Translations under genes and position numbers: made by a program | Source of the DNA: Pseudomonas antarctica | GTDB taxonomy: Bacteria; Pseudomonadota; Gammaproteobacteria; Pseudomonadales; Pseudomonadaceae | NCBI RefSeq assembly: GCF_900624995.1 | Contig: NZ_UYXQ01000009.1 | Span: forward strand, 62,001 to 126,000 | Length of the DNA: 64,000 bases | Direction: 5' to 3' | Notes under the pieces: model-generated | Databases searched by the model: none | The model's input: only the letters and a program-made list of their open reading frames with translations | Told to the model about the DNA's origin: nothing | Shown here: one piece after another, positions 9,110 to 18,120 of the stretch | Layout: each line of letters begins with the position of its first letter | Numbering within the stretch: position 1 is the stretch's first letter

Positions 9110-11008
9110 TTACAGGCCCAGCAGCGCCATGCGCTCGCGCACCGAGGCCTCAACCCCGGCTTCATCCAGCCCACACTCAGCCAGCATCTGCGCCGGCTTG
9201 GCATGTTCGACATACACATCCGGCAAGCCCAGGTGCAGCACCGACTTGAGAATGTTCTCCCGCGCCAGGAACTCGCTGACCGCCGCACCGGCGCCGCCCA
9301 TGATGGCGTTTTCTTCGACCGTCACCAGCAGCTCATGGCTGGCGGCGATTTCGCGTACGAGGGCTTCGTCCAGCGGCTTGACGAAGCGCATGTCGACCAC
9401 AGTGGCGTCGATCTTCTCGGCCACTTTCAGCGCTTCGGCCAATTGCACGCCAAACACCAGGAAAGCGGTTTTGCTGCCTTGGCGACGCACGATGCCCTTA
9501 CCGATTTCAATCGGTTCCAAGTCTTTTTCGATCACCGCATTCGGGCCATTGCCGCGCGGGTAGCGCACAGCCGCAGGGCCGTTGTACAGGTGGCCGGTGC
9601 TGAGCATCTTGCGCAGTTCGTTCTCATCACTCGGCGTCATCACCAGCATGCCGGGGATGCAGCGCAAGTAGGACAAATCGAAACTGCCGGCGTGGGTCGG
9701 GCCGTCTTCGCCGACCAAACCGGCGCGGTCGATGGCGAACAGCACGTCGAGGTTCTGCACCGCCACGTCATGCACCAACTGGTCATAACCGCGTTGCAAG
9801 AAGGTGGAATAGATTGCCACCACCGGCTTGGCGCCTTCACAGGCCATGCCGGCAGCGAAGGTCACCGCGTGTTGTTCGGCAATCGCCACGTCGAAGTAGC
9901 GCAGCGGGAAACGCTCGCTGAACGCCACCAGGTCGGAGCCTTCCTTCATCGCTGGGGTAATGCCCACCAGGCGCGGGTCGGCGGCGGCCATGTCGCACAG
10001 CCATTCGCCAAACACGCCGGAATACTTCGGCCCGCTGGCCTTTTTCGGTGCGGCGGCGGGGGCGTCCAGCGGGTCGAGCTTGGTGATCGCGTGGTAGCCA
10101 ATCGGGTCGACTTCCGCCGGGGCGAAGCCTTTGCCTTTTTTGGTGACGATATGCAGGAACTGCGGGCCCTTGAGGTCACGCATGTTGCGCAGCGTGGCGA
10201 TCAGGGTGGGCAGGTCATGGCCATCGATCGGGCCGATATAATTCCAGCCAAGCTCTTCGAACAGGGTGCCGGGCACGAGCATGCCCTTGGCATATTCTTC
10301 GGTGCGCCGGGCAATTTCCCACGCGCCGGGCAGGCGCGAGAGCACCTTTTTGCTGCCTTCGCGCATGCTCGCGTAAGTACGGCTGGAGAGGATTTTTGCC
10401 AGGTAATTCGACAGGCCGCCGACGTTGCGCGAAATCGACATGTCGTTGTCGTTAAGGATCACCAACATGTTGGCGTTCACTTCCGGCGCATGGTTCAGCG
10501 CTTCGAAGGCCATGCCGGCAGTCAGCGCGCCATCACCAATCACCGCAATTGCCTTGCGCTCACTGCCTTGCAGACGGGCGGCAATCGCCATGCCCAGTGC
10601 GGCACTGATGGAGGTGCTGGAGTGGCCGACGCCAAAGGTGTCGTACTCGCTCTCGGCGCGACGTGGGAAGGCGGCCAGGCCGTCTTTCTGGCGCAGAGTG
10701 CCCATGCGCTCGCGACGGCCGGTGAGGATTTTATGCGGGTACGCCTGATGGCCCACGTCCCACACCAGCCGGTCGTCCGGGGTGTCGAACACGTAATGCA
10801 GGGCGATAGTCAGCTCGATGACGCCCAAGCCGGCACCGAAATGCCCACCGGTCTGACCGACCGTGTAGAGCAATTCCAGGCGCAACTCATCGGCCAGGGT
10901 TTCCAGCTCGGCTTCACCCAGTCGACGCAGGCCGTCCGGCGTGGCAGCACGGTCGAGCAGGGGCGTGGACGGGCGTTTGCGGGGAATCTCTTGAAACGTC
11001 GTGGGCAT
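9110..11008 (-). CDS. dxs: 1-deoxy-D-xylulose-5-phosphate synthase
   Basis: A 632-residue thiamine-diphosphate enzyme, the first step of the MEP isoprenoid pathway (pyruvate + glyceraldehyde 3-phosphate to DXP). Visible are [18 protein letters not shown], the ThDP/Mg motif [16 protein letters not shown], the transketolase-like central part [14 protein letters not shown] and the C-terminal domain ([26 protein letters not shown]). It is downstream of ispA and xseB on the same strand, the usual proteobacterial order. Length is normal. Confidence 0.97.
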   Translation of the reverse strand: MPTTFQEIPRKRPSTPLLDRAATPDGLRRLGEAELETLADELRLELLYTVGQTGGHFGAGLGVIELTIALHYVFDTPDDRLVWDVGHQAYPHKILTGRRERMGTLRQKDGLAAFPRRAESEYDTFGVGHSSTSISAALGMAIAARLQGSERKAIAVIGDGALTAGMAFEALNHAPEVNANMLVILNDNDMSISRNVGGLSNYLAKILSSRTYASMREGSKKVLSRLPGAWEIARRTEEYAKGMLVPGTLFEELGWNYIGPIDGHDLPTLIATLRNMRDLKGPQFLHIVTKKGKGFAPAEVDPIGYHAITKLDPLDAPAAAPKKASGPKYSGVFGEWLCDMAAADPRLVGITPAMKEGSDLVAFSERFPLRYFDVAIAEQHAVTFAAGMACEGAKPVVAIYSTFLQRGYDQLVHDVAVQNLDVLFAIDRAGLVGEDGPTHAGSFDLSYLRCIPGMLVMTPSDENELRKMLSTGHLYNGPAAVRYPRGNGPNAVIEKDLEPIEIGKGIVRRQGSKTAFLVFGVQLAEALKVAEKIDATVVDMRFVKPLDEALVREIAASHELLVTVEENAIMGGAGAAVSEFLARENILKSVLHLGLPDVYVEHAKPAQMLAECGLDEAGVEASVRERMALLGL

Positions 11009-11118
11009 CAGGCGAATCGTTATAGGTATAGAAGAGGCGGCAGTTTACCTCAAGCAGTGCAAACTGCCCACGCAGAGCGCCGAACTTGGCCGATATGCGG
11101 CTGCAATGGCCGCCGTTA

Positions 11119-12006
11119 TCAGTGGCGGCGTTCGACGATATACCGCGCCAAGTCACGCAATGGCTCGGCCGCCGCGTCGAAAGGTCGCAGGGCGTCCAGG
11201 GCTTGGTCGCGCAGTTGCAGGGCATACGCCTTGGCCGCGTCGAGGCCAAGCAAGGCCGGATAGGTCGGTTTATCGCGTGCGGCATCCGCGCCTTGGCGTT
11301 TGCCCAGGGTCGCGGTGTCACTTTCCACGTCGAGAATGTCGTCCTGCACCTGGAATGCCAGGCCGACGGCGCGGGAATAGGTCTGCAGGGCCGCCAATTG
11401 CGCCGCGTCGGCACGGCCACTGGCCAGGGCGCCCAAGTGCACCGCGGCTTCGATCAGCGCGCCGGTCTTGTGGCGATGCATGTGTTCGAGGGCTTGCTGG
11501 TCCAGCTTGAGGCTGACCGAACCCATGTCGATCGCTTGCCCGCCGACCATACCGGCCGGGCCTGCAGCCAGGGCGAGGGCGGTCACCATGCGTAGGCTGA
11601 TCTCAGCGGTCACGCTGTTCAGGCGCGGGTCCAGCAAGGCGCTGAACGCCAGGCTCTGCAGGCCGTCACCGGCTAGGATCGCATAGGCCTCATCAAAGGC
11701 TTTGTGGGTGGTTGGCTGGCCGCGACGTAAATCGTCGTCGTCCATCGCCGGCAAATCGTCATGCACCAGGGAGTAGGCGTGAATCAGCTCAACCGCGCAC
11801 GCCGCGCCATTGGCCTCCTCGGCCCGCCCGCCCAAGGCTTCACAGGCCGCATACGCCAGCAACGGGCGCACGCGTTTGCCGCCATTCATCACGCTGTAGC
11901 GCATGGCGGCATAAAGGCTGCTCATTTCCGGGCTTGGCGCAACAAACAAGGGCTCGAGCGCCGCATTCACCCGGGCTTGGCTACTGGCCTGATACGCGTC
12001 GATCAT
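11119..12006 (-). CDS. ispA: (2E,6E)-farnesyl diphosphate synthase
   Basis: A 295-residue prenyltransferase. The first aspartate-rich motif is DDLPAMDD at 83-90 and the second is [12 protein letters not shown] near 220; GGKRVRPLL near 42-50 is the IPP-binding stretch. It adds IPP to DMAPP and GPP to make C15 farnesyl diphosphate. It overlaps the xseB stop by 4 nt and precedes dxs, 110 nt away. Confidence 0.97.
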   Translation of the reverse strand: MIDAYQASSQARVNAALEPLFVAPSPEMSSLYAAMRYSVMNGGKRVRPLLAYAACEALGGRAEEANGAACAVELIHAYSLVHDDLPAMDDDDLRRGQPTTHKAFDEAYAILAGDGLQSLAFSALLDPRLNSVTAEISLRMVTALALAAGPAGMVGGQAIDMGSVSLKLDQQALEHMHRHKTGALIEAAVHLGALASGRADAAQLAALQTYSRAVGLAFQVQDDILDVESDTATLGKRQGADAARDKPTYPALLGLDAAKAYALQLRDQALDALRPFDAAAEPLRDLARYIVERRH

Positions 12007-12245
12007 TCGGGCTGTTCCGCATCGAAAGGTTCTTCGGCCAACTCCCCGTCGCGTTCCAGCAATACCTGGACCTTCTGCTCTGCCTGCGTCAATGCGCTCT
12101 GGCAGTCGCGCGTCAGGCCGATGCCTTGCTCAAACGCTGTCAACGAGTCCTCCAGCGACAACTCGCCGTTCTCCAGACGCTCGACCAGGGTTTGCAGGTC
12201 GGCGAGGGATTGTTCGAAATCGAGTGCAACTTTTTTGCGGGCCAT
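12003..12245 (-). CDS. xseB: exodeoxyribonuclease VII small subunit
   Basis: An 80-residue protein with the XseB core [20 protein letters not shown], followed by [22 protein letters not shown]. It is the small subunit that assembles on XseA to form the single-strand-specific exonuclease VII. It is first in the xseB-ispA-dxs group and overlaps ispA by 4 nt. Confidence 0.96.
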   Translation of the reverse strand: MARKKVALDFEQSLADLQTLVERLENGELSLEDSLTAFEQGIGLTRDCQSALTQAEQKVQVLLERDGELAEEPFDAEQPE

Positions 12246-12335
12246 GGCGGCTATTCCGGTAGACGGTAAACCGGCGCGACACTAGCAGACATGGGGATTC
12301 TGGGCAAATGAGCGGGCGGGCAGTCGCCCTCTGTT

Positions 12336-12396
12336 GAGCCGAATAAAACACCTATTCGGCTCATTTTGTGAGCCGATTAGGCATTTTATTCGGCTC
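12336..12396. repeat. Array of four GAGCCGA half-sites (two nested inverted repeats)
   Basis: GAGCCGAATA (12336-12345) is followed by its perfect complement TATTCGGCTC (12353-12362), then GAGCCGA (12370-12376) and TCGGCTC (12390-12396). The last arm overlaps the stop of the MerR gene. Both pairs can form hairpins; AT-rich loops and spacing would also suit two operators upstream of xseB. Whether it is a terminator for merR or an operator for xseB-ispA-dxs cannot be decided from sequence. Confidence 0.7.
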
Positions 12397-12763
12397 AGCG
12401 GACACCCGAGCACTGCCCCTGCGCATCCTTGAGCTGCGCTTCAAACGCCATCAACCCCGCCTGCATCTGCTGCAACCCAGCAATCTGCCCGGCCAGTTCG
12501 CGCTTCTTGCTGGCGATGGCCTGATCTGCCCGCTCCCAAGGCAGTGCATCGCCTTCGTGCCCGTGCAAAATCCCCTGCAACTCCTTGAGCTTGAACCCCA
12601 ACTGCTGGGCGCACTTGATCAACGCCAGCAGCTCCACGCTTTGCGCCGAATAGACCCGATAACGCCCCTCCCGTTGCGGCGCTGGCAGCAGGCCGATCGC
12701 CTCATAGTGGCGTATCGCTTTGATGGTCGTGCCCGACAGCTGCGCGGCTTTGCCGATGTACAT
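12395..12763 (-). CDS. MerR family transcriptional regulator
   Basis: A 122-residue protein with an N-terminal winged-helix (MYIGKAAQLSGTTIKAIRHY, then EAIGLLPAPQREGRYRVYS) and a long dimerisation helix (about 77-112). The usual paired metal-binding cysteines are not both present; cysteines are at about 52 and 118. This suggests a sensor of an organic or redox signal rather than a standard metal. It is downstream of, and overlaps, a flavodoxin-fold oxidoreductase gene, a pairing consistent with quinone or electrophile response (inference). Confidence 0.85.
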   Translation of the reverse strand: MYIGKAAQLSGTTIKAIRHYEAIGLLPAPQREGRYRVYSAQSVELLALIKCAQQLGFKLKELQGILHGHEGDALPWERADQAIASKKRELAGQIAGLQQMQAGLMAFEAQLKDAQGQCSGVR

Positions 12764-13346
12764 GAAAACTCCCTTTTCCGAATAGGCCGCCGGCCAGTGT
12801 CAGCCATTTTTCACGCTGTGCCGGTGTAGAGCCCAGCACCGGCCCGAACATCAACGTTTGGGTCGGCTTGATGCCGCAAAACGCCAGGGTGGTGCTGCGC
12901 ATCTGATGAATGCCCGGCATGCTGTAGAACCAGCGGTAATACCACGGCGGCGTGTCCAGGGCCACCAACAAGTGTGCGGTTCGGCCGAGCAGCAGCTTGT
13001 CAGGAAACGGCTTGCCTTCGCGGTATTTAAAGGCAAAGCCGGGTAGGAAAACGCGGTCGATAAACCCTTTCAACAATGCCGGAATACCGCCCCACCAGAT
13101 CGGGAACACCCACGCCAGATGGGTGGCCCAGAGGATGTCGGATTGGGCGCTGAGCAAGTCAGGTTCCAACGGCTGGATCTGCGTGTAGCCGTGGTGAAGG
13201 ACGGGGTCGAAAGTGAGATCGCCCAAGCGCAGGACGCGGACCTCGTGGCCGGCGAGTTTTGCGCTGTGGCGGTAGGCGTCGGCCAAGGCTGAGCACAAGC
13301 TGGTGGGAGAAGGGTGGCCGAGGATGACCAGGATGCGCTGGGGCAT
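12702..13346 (-). CDS. NAD(P)H oxidoreductase, flavodoxin-like fold (NQO/MdaB type)
   Basis: A 214-residue protein: ILVILGHPSPTSLCSALADA at the start (FMN phosphate loop), HLAWVFPIWWGGIPALLKGF in the middle (flavin-binding) and LLVALDTPPWYYRWFY. This family reduces quinones or related compounds with NAD(P)H. The last ~20 residues (HVHRQSRAAVGHDHQSDTPL) are read in another frame over the first 62 nt of the MerR gene. That tail looks unlike a normal C-terminus, so the original stop may have been lost by a small deletion or substitution. Confidence 0.86.
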   Translation of the reverse strand: MPQRILVILGHPSPTSLCSALADAYRHSAKLAGHEVRVLRLGDLTFDPVLHHGYTQIQPLEPDLLSAQSDILWATHLAWVFPIWWGGIPALLKGFIDRVFLPGFAFKYREGKPFPDKLLLGRTAHLLVALDTPPWYYRWFYSMPGIHQMRSTTLAFCGIKPTQTLMFGPVLGSTPAQREKWLTLAGGLFGKGSFHVHRQSRAAVGHDHQSDTPL

Positions 13347-13469
13347 GGGGTGAGGTCCTGAAAATGGGGGCTTTCAGGGTAGGGTGTGCCGTATAGGGGA
13401 GAGTCAAGGGGCGCTCTAGTACCGCGGAGCATTTGTGCAGCAACCTGCTAAGCGACGAAGAGCAAAGGA

Positions 13470-13553
13470 GGGAGCGGGCTTGCTCGCGAAAGCGGTGGGT
13501 CAGCCACTTAATCAGTTTGCTGATACACCGTATTCGCGAGCAAGCCCGCTCCC
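13470..13553. repeat. REP/REPIN inverted repeat, copy 2
   Basis: Arms GGGAGCGGGCTTGCTCGCGA(A) at 13470-13490 and their perfect complement at 13533-13553, with a 42-nt loop. Same family as the copy at 8989. Confidence 0.92.
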
Positions 13554-13804
13554 ACAGGGGATTTGTGCTTAACAACTGAACAGTGTCAGGGCTTGCCTGA
13601 TAAATGTTCTAAGCAACATCAAGCCGTTTTCTTGCTCCCCGTGTCCATGTCCGTTCTGCCCCAAGGCCGCCAGTCGTCAGAGGGTGCCACCGGCCAGGAA
13701 CTTCTCCCACAGGTTCTTGCTGTCGGGGCCGCTGTCTTTGTGCTGGTCCGGCGACTCTCGAACAAGGAGTGCTTTTCAGTGGGCTGGGAACGCCGGTAAA
13801 AAAT

Positions 13805-13862
13805 CTCACGCGTGAGCTATTGAGCCTTCCGAGAATTACCTGTAGATTTTCTCACGCGTGAG
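13805..13862 (+). promoter_or_regulatory. Two identical CTCACGCGTGAG palindromes upstream of the yjf-type operon
   Basis: The perfect 12-bp palindrome CTCACGCGTGAG occurs at 13805-13816 and 13851-13862, 46 bp apart centre to centre. The second ends 23 nt before the first start codon of the operon. Exact repetition of a palindrome in a promoter region is the pattern of a dimeric repressor or activator site. The regulator is not identified. Confidence 0.65.
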
Positions 13863-13885
13863 TTTTTCACAACGAGGTCAGCACC

Positions 13886-14575
13886 ATGAAAAGCAGCTCT
13901 CCATCGAGCCCGCAAGCCGGGCCCGATACCGATTCCGCAAGCCGCAAGGGAGAGCGCTTGAAACCGCCTGCGAAAAAGCCGTCGAGCTTTTACATGAAGC
14001 AGATGCGCGCGGGCCTGGCGGCCGCCGGGTATGTGAAACACGAGACTTGGGTGCTTCCCGAAAATCGAAGCCTGCTCAAGCAAATGGAGAAACAGCTTCG
14101 CCAACCGATTCTGGCTGGCTCATTCATGTCGGAGAATTTCATGAGCGCAGGTACTAACTGGAATATCGATCGCCTCTTCACGGCGCTGCAAGCCTTGGAC
14201 GAAGTGGTTTCCAACGACATTACGCTTTCTCTCGTTCAAGGCTCCGAGTCCAGCATCAAGCTGGAAATGAACGACTTCGGGGGCCTGCCGATTTACATCG
14301 CAGTGGTGGGCGAGCAGATCATCGTGGACACCGTGCTGGTCGACGTCGAGTCCATCAGCGACGTAACGGCATTTAATGACGCGGTGCTGCGCAGCCGGGA
14401 AATGTTCCCGTTGTCTTCGATCGGTATCGAGTCCATGCCCAACGGCCAAGTTGTTTACAACATGTTCGGCGCGCTGAGTTCCGACTCCAGCCTGACCAAC
14501 ATCGTGACCGAGGTGAAAACCCTCGTCGACAACGTGCAGCGCGCCAGCGAAGCCTTTGAACGTTTCTTCAACTAA
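13886..14575 (+). CDS. yjfI: YjfI-like protein (DUF2170)
   Basis: A 229-residue cytoplasmic protein. The first ~45 residues are basic and Ser/Pro-rich; the rest is a globular domain with TNWNIDRLFTALQALDEV, FGGLPIYIAVVGEQIIVDT and a C-terminal helix VKTLVDNVQRASEAFERFF. This matches the DUF2170 protein that precedes the PspA-like gene in the E. coli yjfIJKLMC group. No biochemical role is known to me. It is first in an eight-gene run and lies 17 nt before the PspA-like gene. Confidence 0.85.
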   Translation: MKSSSPSSPQAGPDTDSASRKGERLKPPAKKPSSFYMKQMRAGLAAAGYVKHETWVLPENRSLLKQMEKQLRQPILAGSFMSENFMSAGTNWNIDRLFTALQALDEVVSNDITLSLVQGSESSIKLEMNDFGGLPIYIAVVGEQIIVDTVLVDVESISDVTAFNDAVLRSREMFPLSSIGIESMPNGQVVYNMFGALSSDSSLTNIVTEVKTLVDNVQRASEAFERFFN

Positions 14576-14592
14576 TTATTCGGGAGTATCCA

Positions 14593-15291
14593 ATGACTCA
14601 GTCCATCTGGAGCAAATTGTTCACTGCGGTGCGTGGCGGTGCCAGCGAAGTCGGTGAATCGATCGTCGACCAACAAGCCCTGCGCATCCTCGACCAGGAA
14701 ATTCGCGACGCTGACAGCGCGCTGGCCAACGCCAAGCGTGAGCTGGTCAGCATCATGGCCAAGCACAAACTGGCGGCTGACCGCGTCAGCGAGTACGACG
14801 CCAAGATCAAGGACCTGGAGTCCAAGGCGATGGCCGCTATCCAGGCCAATCGTGAAGACCTGGCGATGGAAGTGGCCGAAGCTATTTCGACCCTGACCAA
14901 CGAACGTGACGTCGAGCAAAAGCAGACCACCGAATTCGGCGGGTACGCTGAGAGCATGCGTAAAGACATCACCAAAGCCGAAAGCCGAATCAAAAGCCTG
15001 CGCCAGCAAGTGGACATGGCCAAGGCGCGCGAAAGCGTACAGAAGGCCCAGGTCAGCGCGTCCATCGCCAATGGCGGTGCCAACGGCAAGCTGGAAACCG
15101 CCGTCGGTACGCTGAACCGCTTGCAAGCCAAGCAGCAGCAACGCGCCGCTGAACTGCAAGCCCAGGATGAGCTGGCTGAAGCCTCGACGGGCACCGACCT
15201 TGAGCGCAAGCTGCGCGACGCCGGCATCACGCCGGACACAGGCAGCGCCAATGCGATTCTGCAACGCTTGAAGCAAAAGTCGGCCGAGTAA
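14593..15291 (+). CDS. yjfJ: PspA/IM30 (Vipp1) family protein, YjfJ-like
   Basis: A 232-residue, almost wholly coiled-coil protein: QSIWSKLFTAVRGGASEVGE with an amphipathic N-terminal helix, then LDQEIRDADSALANAKRELV and long charged helices to ~190. PspA-family proteins form ESCRT-III-like rods that bind and stabilise damaged inner membrane. The family call is secure. The neighbours (YjfI before, YjfK/L/M/C after) make this the YjfJ branch rather than classical PspA. A strong terminator follows. Confidence 0.93.
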   Translation: MTQSIWSKLFTAVRGGASEVGESIVDQQALRILDQEIRDADSALANAKRELVSIMAKHKLAADRVSEYDAKIKDLESKAMAAIQANREDLAMEVAEAISTLTNERDVEQKQTTEFGGYAESMRKDITKAESRIKSLRQQVDMAKARESVQKAQVSASIANGGANGKLETAVGTLNRLQAKQQQRAAELQAQDELAEASTGTDLERKLRDAGITPDTGSANAILQRLKQKSAE

Positions 15292-15305
15292 ACAGCGCCG
15301 CAGCA

Positions 15306-15333
15306 AGAAGGGCAGGTCTGCCCTTCTTTTTTT
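15306..15333 (+). terminator. Rho-independent terminator inside the yjf-type operon
   Basis: AGAAGGGCAG (15306-15315) pairs perfectly with CTGCCCTTCT (15318-15327) and is followed by a run of seven T. It lies between the PspA-like gene and the rhomboid gene, so the first two genes can be made in excess over the membrane genes behind it. Confidence 0.85.
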
Positions 15334-15347
15334 ACGTCGAGGTCAGG

Positions 15348-15908
15348 ATGGACGCCCTCAAGGGTTTCAAGACAATCGCAGGCTTGGCGCTCTTTATGGT
15401 CGCGCTGCAACTGCTCAATGTAGCCACCGGTTACAGCCTCATGGCCTTCGGCCTGATCCCGAGAACCGTGCAGGGGCTGCTCGGCATCCTCACCTCACCG
15501 TTTTTGCACGCCTCCTTTGCCCACCTGAGCGCCAACCTGATTGCCTTTTTGGTGCTGGGCACCCTGGTCATTCTCGAAGGGCTCAACCGGTTCATTACCG
15601 TCAGCGCGATTATTATCCTGCTGGGCGGCTCGCTGGTCTGGCTGTTCGGGTTTGCCGGCGTACACGTCGGTGCCAGCGGCTGGGTATTCGGGCTCTGGGC
15701 CTACCTGCTGTCTCGCGCCTGGTTCCATCGCAGCTGGAGCAACCTGATCACGGCCGGTGTGGTGGCGGTGCTGTATGGCGGCCTGATCCTTGGTTTCCTG
15801 CCGCGCCAGGGTATTTCCTTCGAAGGTCATCTGTTTGGTGCGCTCGCCGGGTTTATTGCGGCCAAAGTACTTCTCTCTACGCCGCGCAGCAGGTTTAATG
15901 CCGGGTGA
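15348..15908 (+). CDS. Rhomboid family intramembrane serine protease
   Basis: A 186-residue protein with about six membrane segments. The catalytic dyad is visible: Ser110 in VGASGWVFG and His161 in SFEGHLFGALAGF. The other conserved residues, HASFAHLSANLIAF (His54, His59, Asn63), are also present. It cleaves membrane segments of unknown targets. It sits within the PspA/YjfK-M operon, which suggests a quality-control or signalling role in that envelope system (inference). Confidence 0.9.
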   Translation: MDALKGFKTIAGLALFMVALQLLNVATGYSLMAFGLIPRTVQGLLGILTSPFLHASFAHLSANLIAFLVLGTLVILEGLNRFITVSAIIILLGGSLVWLFGFAGVHVGASGWVFGLWAYLLSRAWFHRSWSNLITAGVVAVLYGGLILGFLPRQGISFEGHLFGALAGFIAAKVLLSTPRSRFNAG

Positions 15909-15962
15909 ATGCTGAGGCGATGACGTCATCAGGAATCAAGTACCCAGGGAATCAGGGACGAT

Positions 15963-16997
15963 ATGTCGATTTTTCTTTTGCTGCGTCTCTACGCCTCCTC
16001 CCTCTTTCACCGCTTCGGCTGGGCAGGGCTGGTCATTGCTTTGGGTGTACACCTGGGCGCCGCGTATCTGGGCTTGGTGTTTTTGGGCGAACAACACCTC
16101 ACCGCCCCTGCCACGTTTATTTACTTCTATCTCACCACCACACTGACTGTCGGCTATGGCGACCTCGCGCCGCAGACCTCGGCGGGGCGACTGTTTGTTG
16201 CTACCTGGGTCATGCTCGGGGGCATTGCGCTGCTGACGGCGGCCATCGGCAAAACCACCAGCAGTGTTATCGATGCATGGAGAAAAGGCATGAAGGGCAA
16301 AGGCGATTTCACCGGCAAAGTCGGCCACACCGTGCTCATCGGCTGGGAAGGCGCGTCCAGCGAGCGGGTCATTGAATTGTTGCTTCAAGATGAAACCTCG
16401 AACGACAACCTGATCGTCATCTGCGACTGCACGCTGGAAGAAAACCCGATGCCGGGCAAAGCGGCGTTCATCAGAGGCGAAAGCCTATCCTCTACCGCAT
16501 TATTACTGCGTGCAGGTGTTCCCGGTGCCGAGCGGGTGCTGGTGCGAACCCCCTCTGATGACCTGACGCTGGCCACCGTGTTGGCGGTGAATCAGTTGAG
16601 CCCTGTGGGGCACGTGGTCGCCCACTTCAATGAAAGTGAAATTGCCGCACTCGCCAGCTCCTATGCGCCCAGCCTGGAATGCACCTCAAGCATGGCCATC
16701 GAAATGTTGGTGCGCGCCTCTCAGGACCCGGGCTCGTCCGTGGTCATCAATGAGCTGCTGTGCGTGGGGCAGGGCGCGACCCAATACCTGATGAAATTGC
16801 CCGAGGCCTTTGAGGCGACGTTCGGCGACCTGTACACGCACATGAAAGAACAGCACAACGCCACGCTCATCGGCTATCGCGCCAAAGGCGCTCAACAACC
16901 GTCAATCAACCCGCCTGGCGCCACCCGCGTCGAAGGCGGCGAACTCTTCTACATCGCCTCCACCCGCCTCAAGGAAATCTCCAATGGGATGGTTTAA
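15963..16997 (+). CDS. Potassium-channel-like protein with TrkA-N/RCK domain
   Basis: A 344-residue protein: two N-terminal membrane helices flanking a pore loop with the K+ selectivity filter TVGYGD (residues 62-67), then a cytoplasmic nucleotide-binding RCK domain starting at about 116 (GHTVLIGWEGASSERVIELL; LIVICDCTLEENPMPGKAAF). Ion selectivity is inferred from the filter. The gene overlaps the next (YjfK-like) by 14 nt, so it is part of the envelope operon. Length and domain order match small two-helix RCK channels. Confidence 0.9.
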   Translation: MSIFLLLRLYASSLFHRFGWAGLVIALGVHLGAAYLGLVFLGEQHLTAPATFIYFYLTTTLTVGYGDLAPQTSAGRLFVATWVMLGGIALLTAAIGKTTSSVIDAWRKGMKGKGDFTGKVGHTVLIGWEGASSERVIELLLQDETSNDNLIVICDCTLEENPMPGKAAFIRGESLSSTALLLRAGVPGAERVLVRTPSDDLTLATVLAVNQLSPVGHVVAHFNESEIAALASSYAPSLECTSSMAIEMLVRASQDPGSSVVINELLCVGQGATQYLMKLPEAFEATFGDLYTHMKEQHNATLIGYRAKGAQQPSINPPGATRVEGGELFYIASTRLKEISNGMV

Positions 16998-17658
16998 ACA
17001 GTTGATGGGGCTTGAGGCCCCGCACGCGAAACCGGCGTCGCAATGGACTGCCGGCGAAACCCTGCCAATCACGGGCCCGCTGGGCCTGGCGCCGGGCAAA
17101 GGCGTGATATTCGACACGAGCCTGAAATTGCTGCTCGATGAGAACACCACGGTAGTGATCCCCGGCTCCCAGGAAATCTGGGCCAACGGCACCGTTGATC
17201 TCGGGCAATCGACGTGGCTGTCGCGCTACTACATGAACGACGAAGATTACTGGCTGCAGGTGCACACCACCGGCGAGATCGCCGGGCAGGTCGAGTCGGT
17301 GATCCTGTTCAACTACCTGAGCGTCGTCACCCTCAGCAGTGAAGCGGAGCTGCGTCGGCTGGCCGGGCCACAGAGCTTGATCGGGCTGCCGACCTACACC
17401 CACAACGGCGTCGAATACGCCCGTGTGTGGGGCAGCGAGCCTGGCCAGACAGAACTGGTGGCCATGAGCGAGCAGGTGATAAACCCCGAGAACACCTACA
17501 CCGTCGAGCACCGTTCGATGCTGTACGCCCGCAAAACAGGCCTGACCGACCGTCGAGAGTTTTTGCTGTTTTCCGTCGAAGAAGACGCTGAGGGCACCAT
17601 CAGTTTGAGCACCTCGCTGGGCATTTCGCTGTACACAACCGACTTGAATGCGCTCTAA
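16984..17658 (+). CDS. yjfK: YjfK-like protein (DUF2491)
   Basis: A 224-residue soluble protein, MGWFKQLMGLEAPHAKPASQ at the start, then a beta-rich domain (PGSQEIWANGTVDLGQSTWL, RYYMNDEDYWLQVHTTGE). It matches the DUF2491 family found beside PspA-like YjfJ and DUF350 YjfL. Function unknown. Overlap with the channel gene (14 nt) and a 15-nt gap to yjfL indicate cotranscription. Confidence 0.85.
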   Translation: MGWFKQLMGLEAPHAKPASQWTAGETLPITGPLGLAPGKGVIFDTSLKLLLDENTTVVIPGSQEIWANGTVDLGQSTWLSRYYMNDEDYWLQVHTTGEIAGQVESVILFNYLSVVTLSSEAELRRLAGPQSLIGLPTYTHNGVEYARVWGSEPGQTELVAMSEQVINPENTYTVEHRSMLYARKTGLTDRREFLLFSVEEDAEGTISLSTSLGISLYTTDLNAL

Positions 17659-17673
17659 AAAAGGAAGAAGTCC

Positions 17674-18102
17674 ATGCTAGAAGCTCTCTCTATTTCCCTG
17701 AACAAAGCTGCGGTGTTCGGGTTTGTCACTTACATCCTCGGCGCAGCGGTCATCTTCGCGCTGTTCCAGTTCATCTACACCCGCGTCACTCCGCACAAGG
17801 AGTTCGAACTGATCCGTGCGGGCAACGTGTCGGCTGCGATCGCCCTGGGCGGTGCCATCATCGGCTTCGCCATTCCGGCCAGCAACGTCATTGCCTACTC
17901 GATCAGCATCCTCGACTTCGTCGTCTGGGCTGTGATCGCAGCCCTCGTCCAACTGTTGGCCTTTTTGGTGACCAGCCTGGTGCTCAAAGGTGCGTCCGAG
18001 CGCATCAAGAACGGCGAACTCGCGGCCGGTATCTACGTGGCCGCCGTGGCCATCAGCGTCGGCATGTTGAATGCCGCGTGCATGACGCCTACCCAGAACT
18101 GA
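17674..18102 (+). CDS. yjfL: YjfL-like inner-membrane protein (DUF350)
   Basis: A 142-residue membrane protein with four helices (about 16-36, 51-72, 77-105 and 115-135). The paired DUF350 repeats are recognisable from IALGGAIIGFAIPASN and ELAAGIYVAAVAISVG. DUF350 proteins accompany PspA and ATP-grasp amidoligases in many bacteria. RBS AGGAAG precedes the ATG. Confidence 0.9.
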   Translation: MLEALSISLNKAAVFGFVTYILGAAVIFALFQFIYTRVTPHKEFELIRAGNVSAAIALGGAIIGFAIPASNVIAYSISILDFVVWAVIAALVQLLAFLVTSLVLKGASERIKNGELAAGIYVAAVAISVGMLNAACMTPTQN

Positions 18103-18120
18103 TTGCACACGGAGCTCCCG

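Larger units (their letters stand above)
13347..13885. other. Intergenic region with REP repeat and palindromic operators
   Basis: This 539-nt gap separates the oxidoreductase (minus) from the yjf-type operon (plus). It contains a REPIN (13470-13553), a spacer with no convincing gene (short open frames on both strands have no ribosome-binding site and no recognisable product), and two identical 12-bp palindromes next to the operon. Confidence 0.6.

Noticed and set aside
9203..11263. 686-codon open frame on the plus strand
   Set aside because: It is antisense to dxs; the dxs protein is complete with all motifs.
13563..13809. Short open frames on both strands (78 and 66 codons)
   Set aside because: No ribosome-binding site, no domain and low-complexity translation; treated as non-coding.
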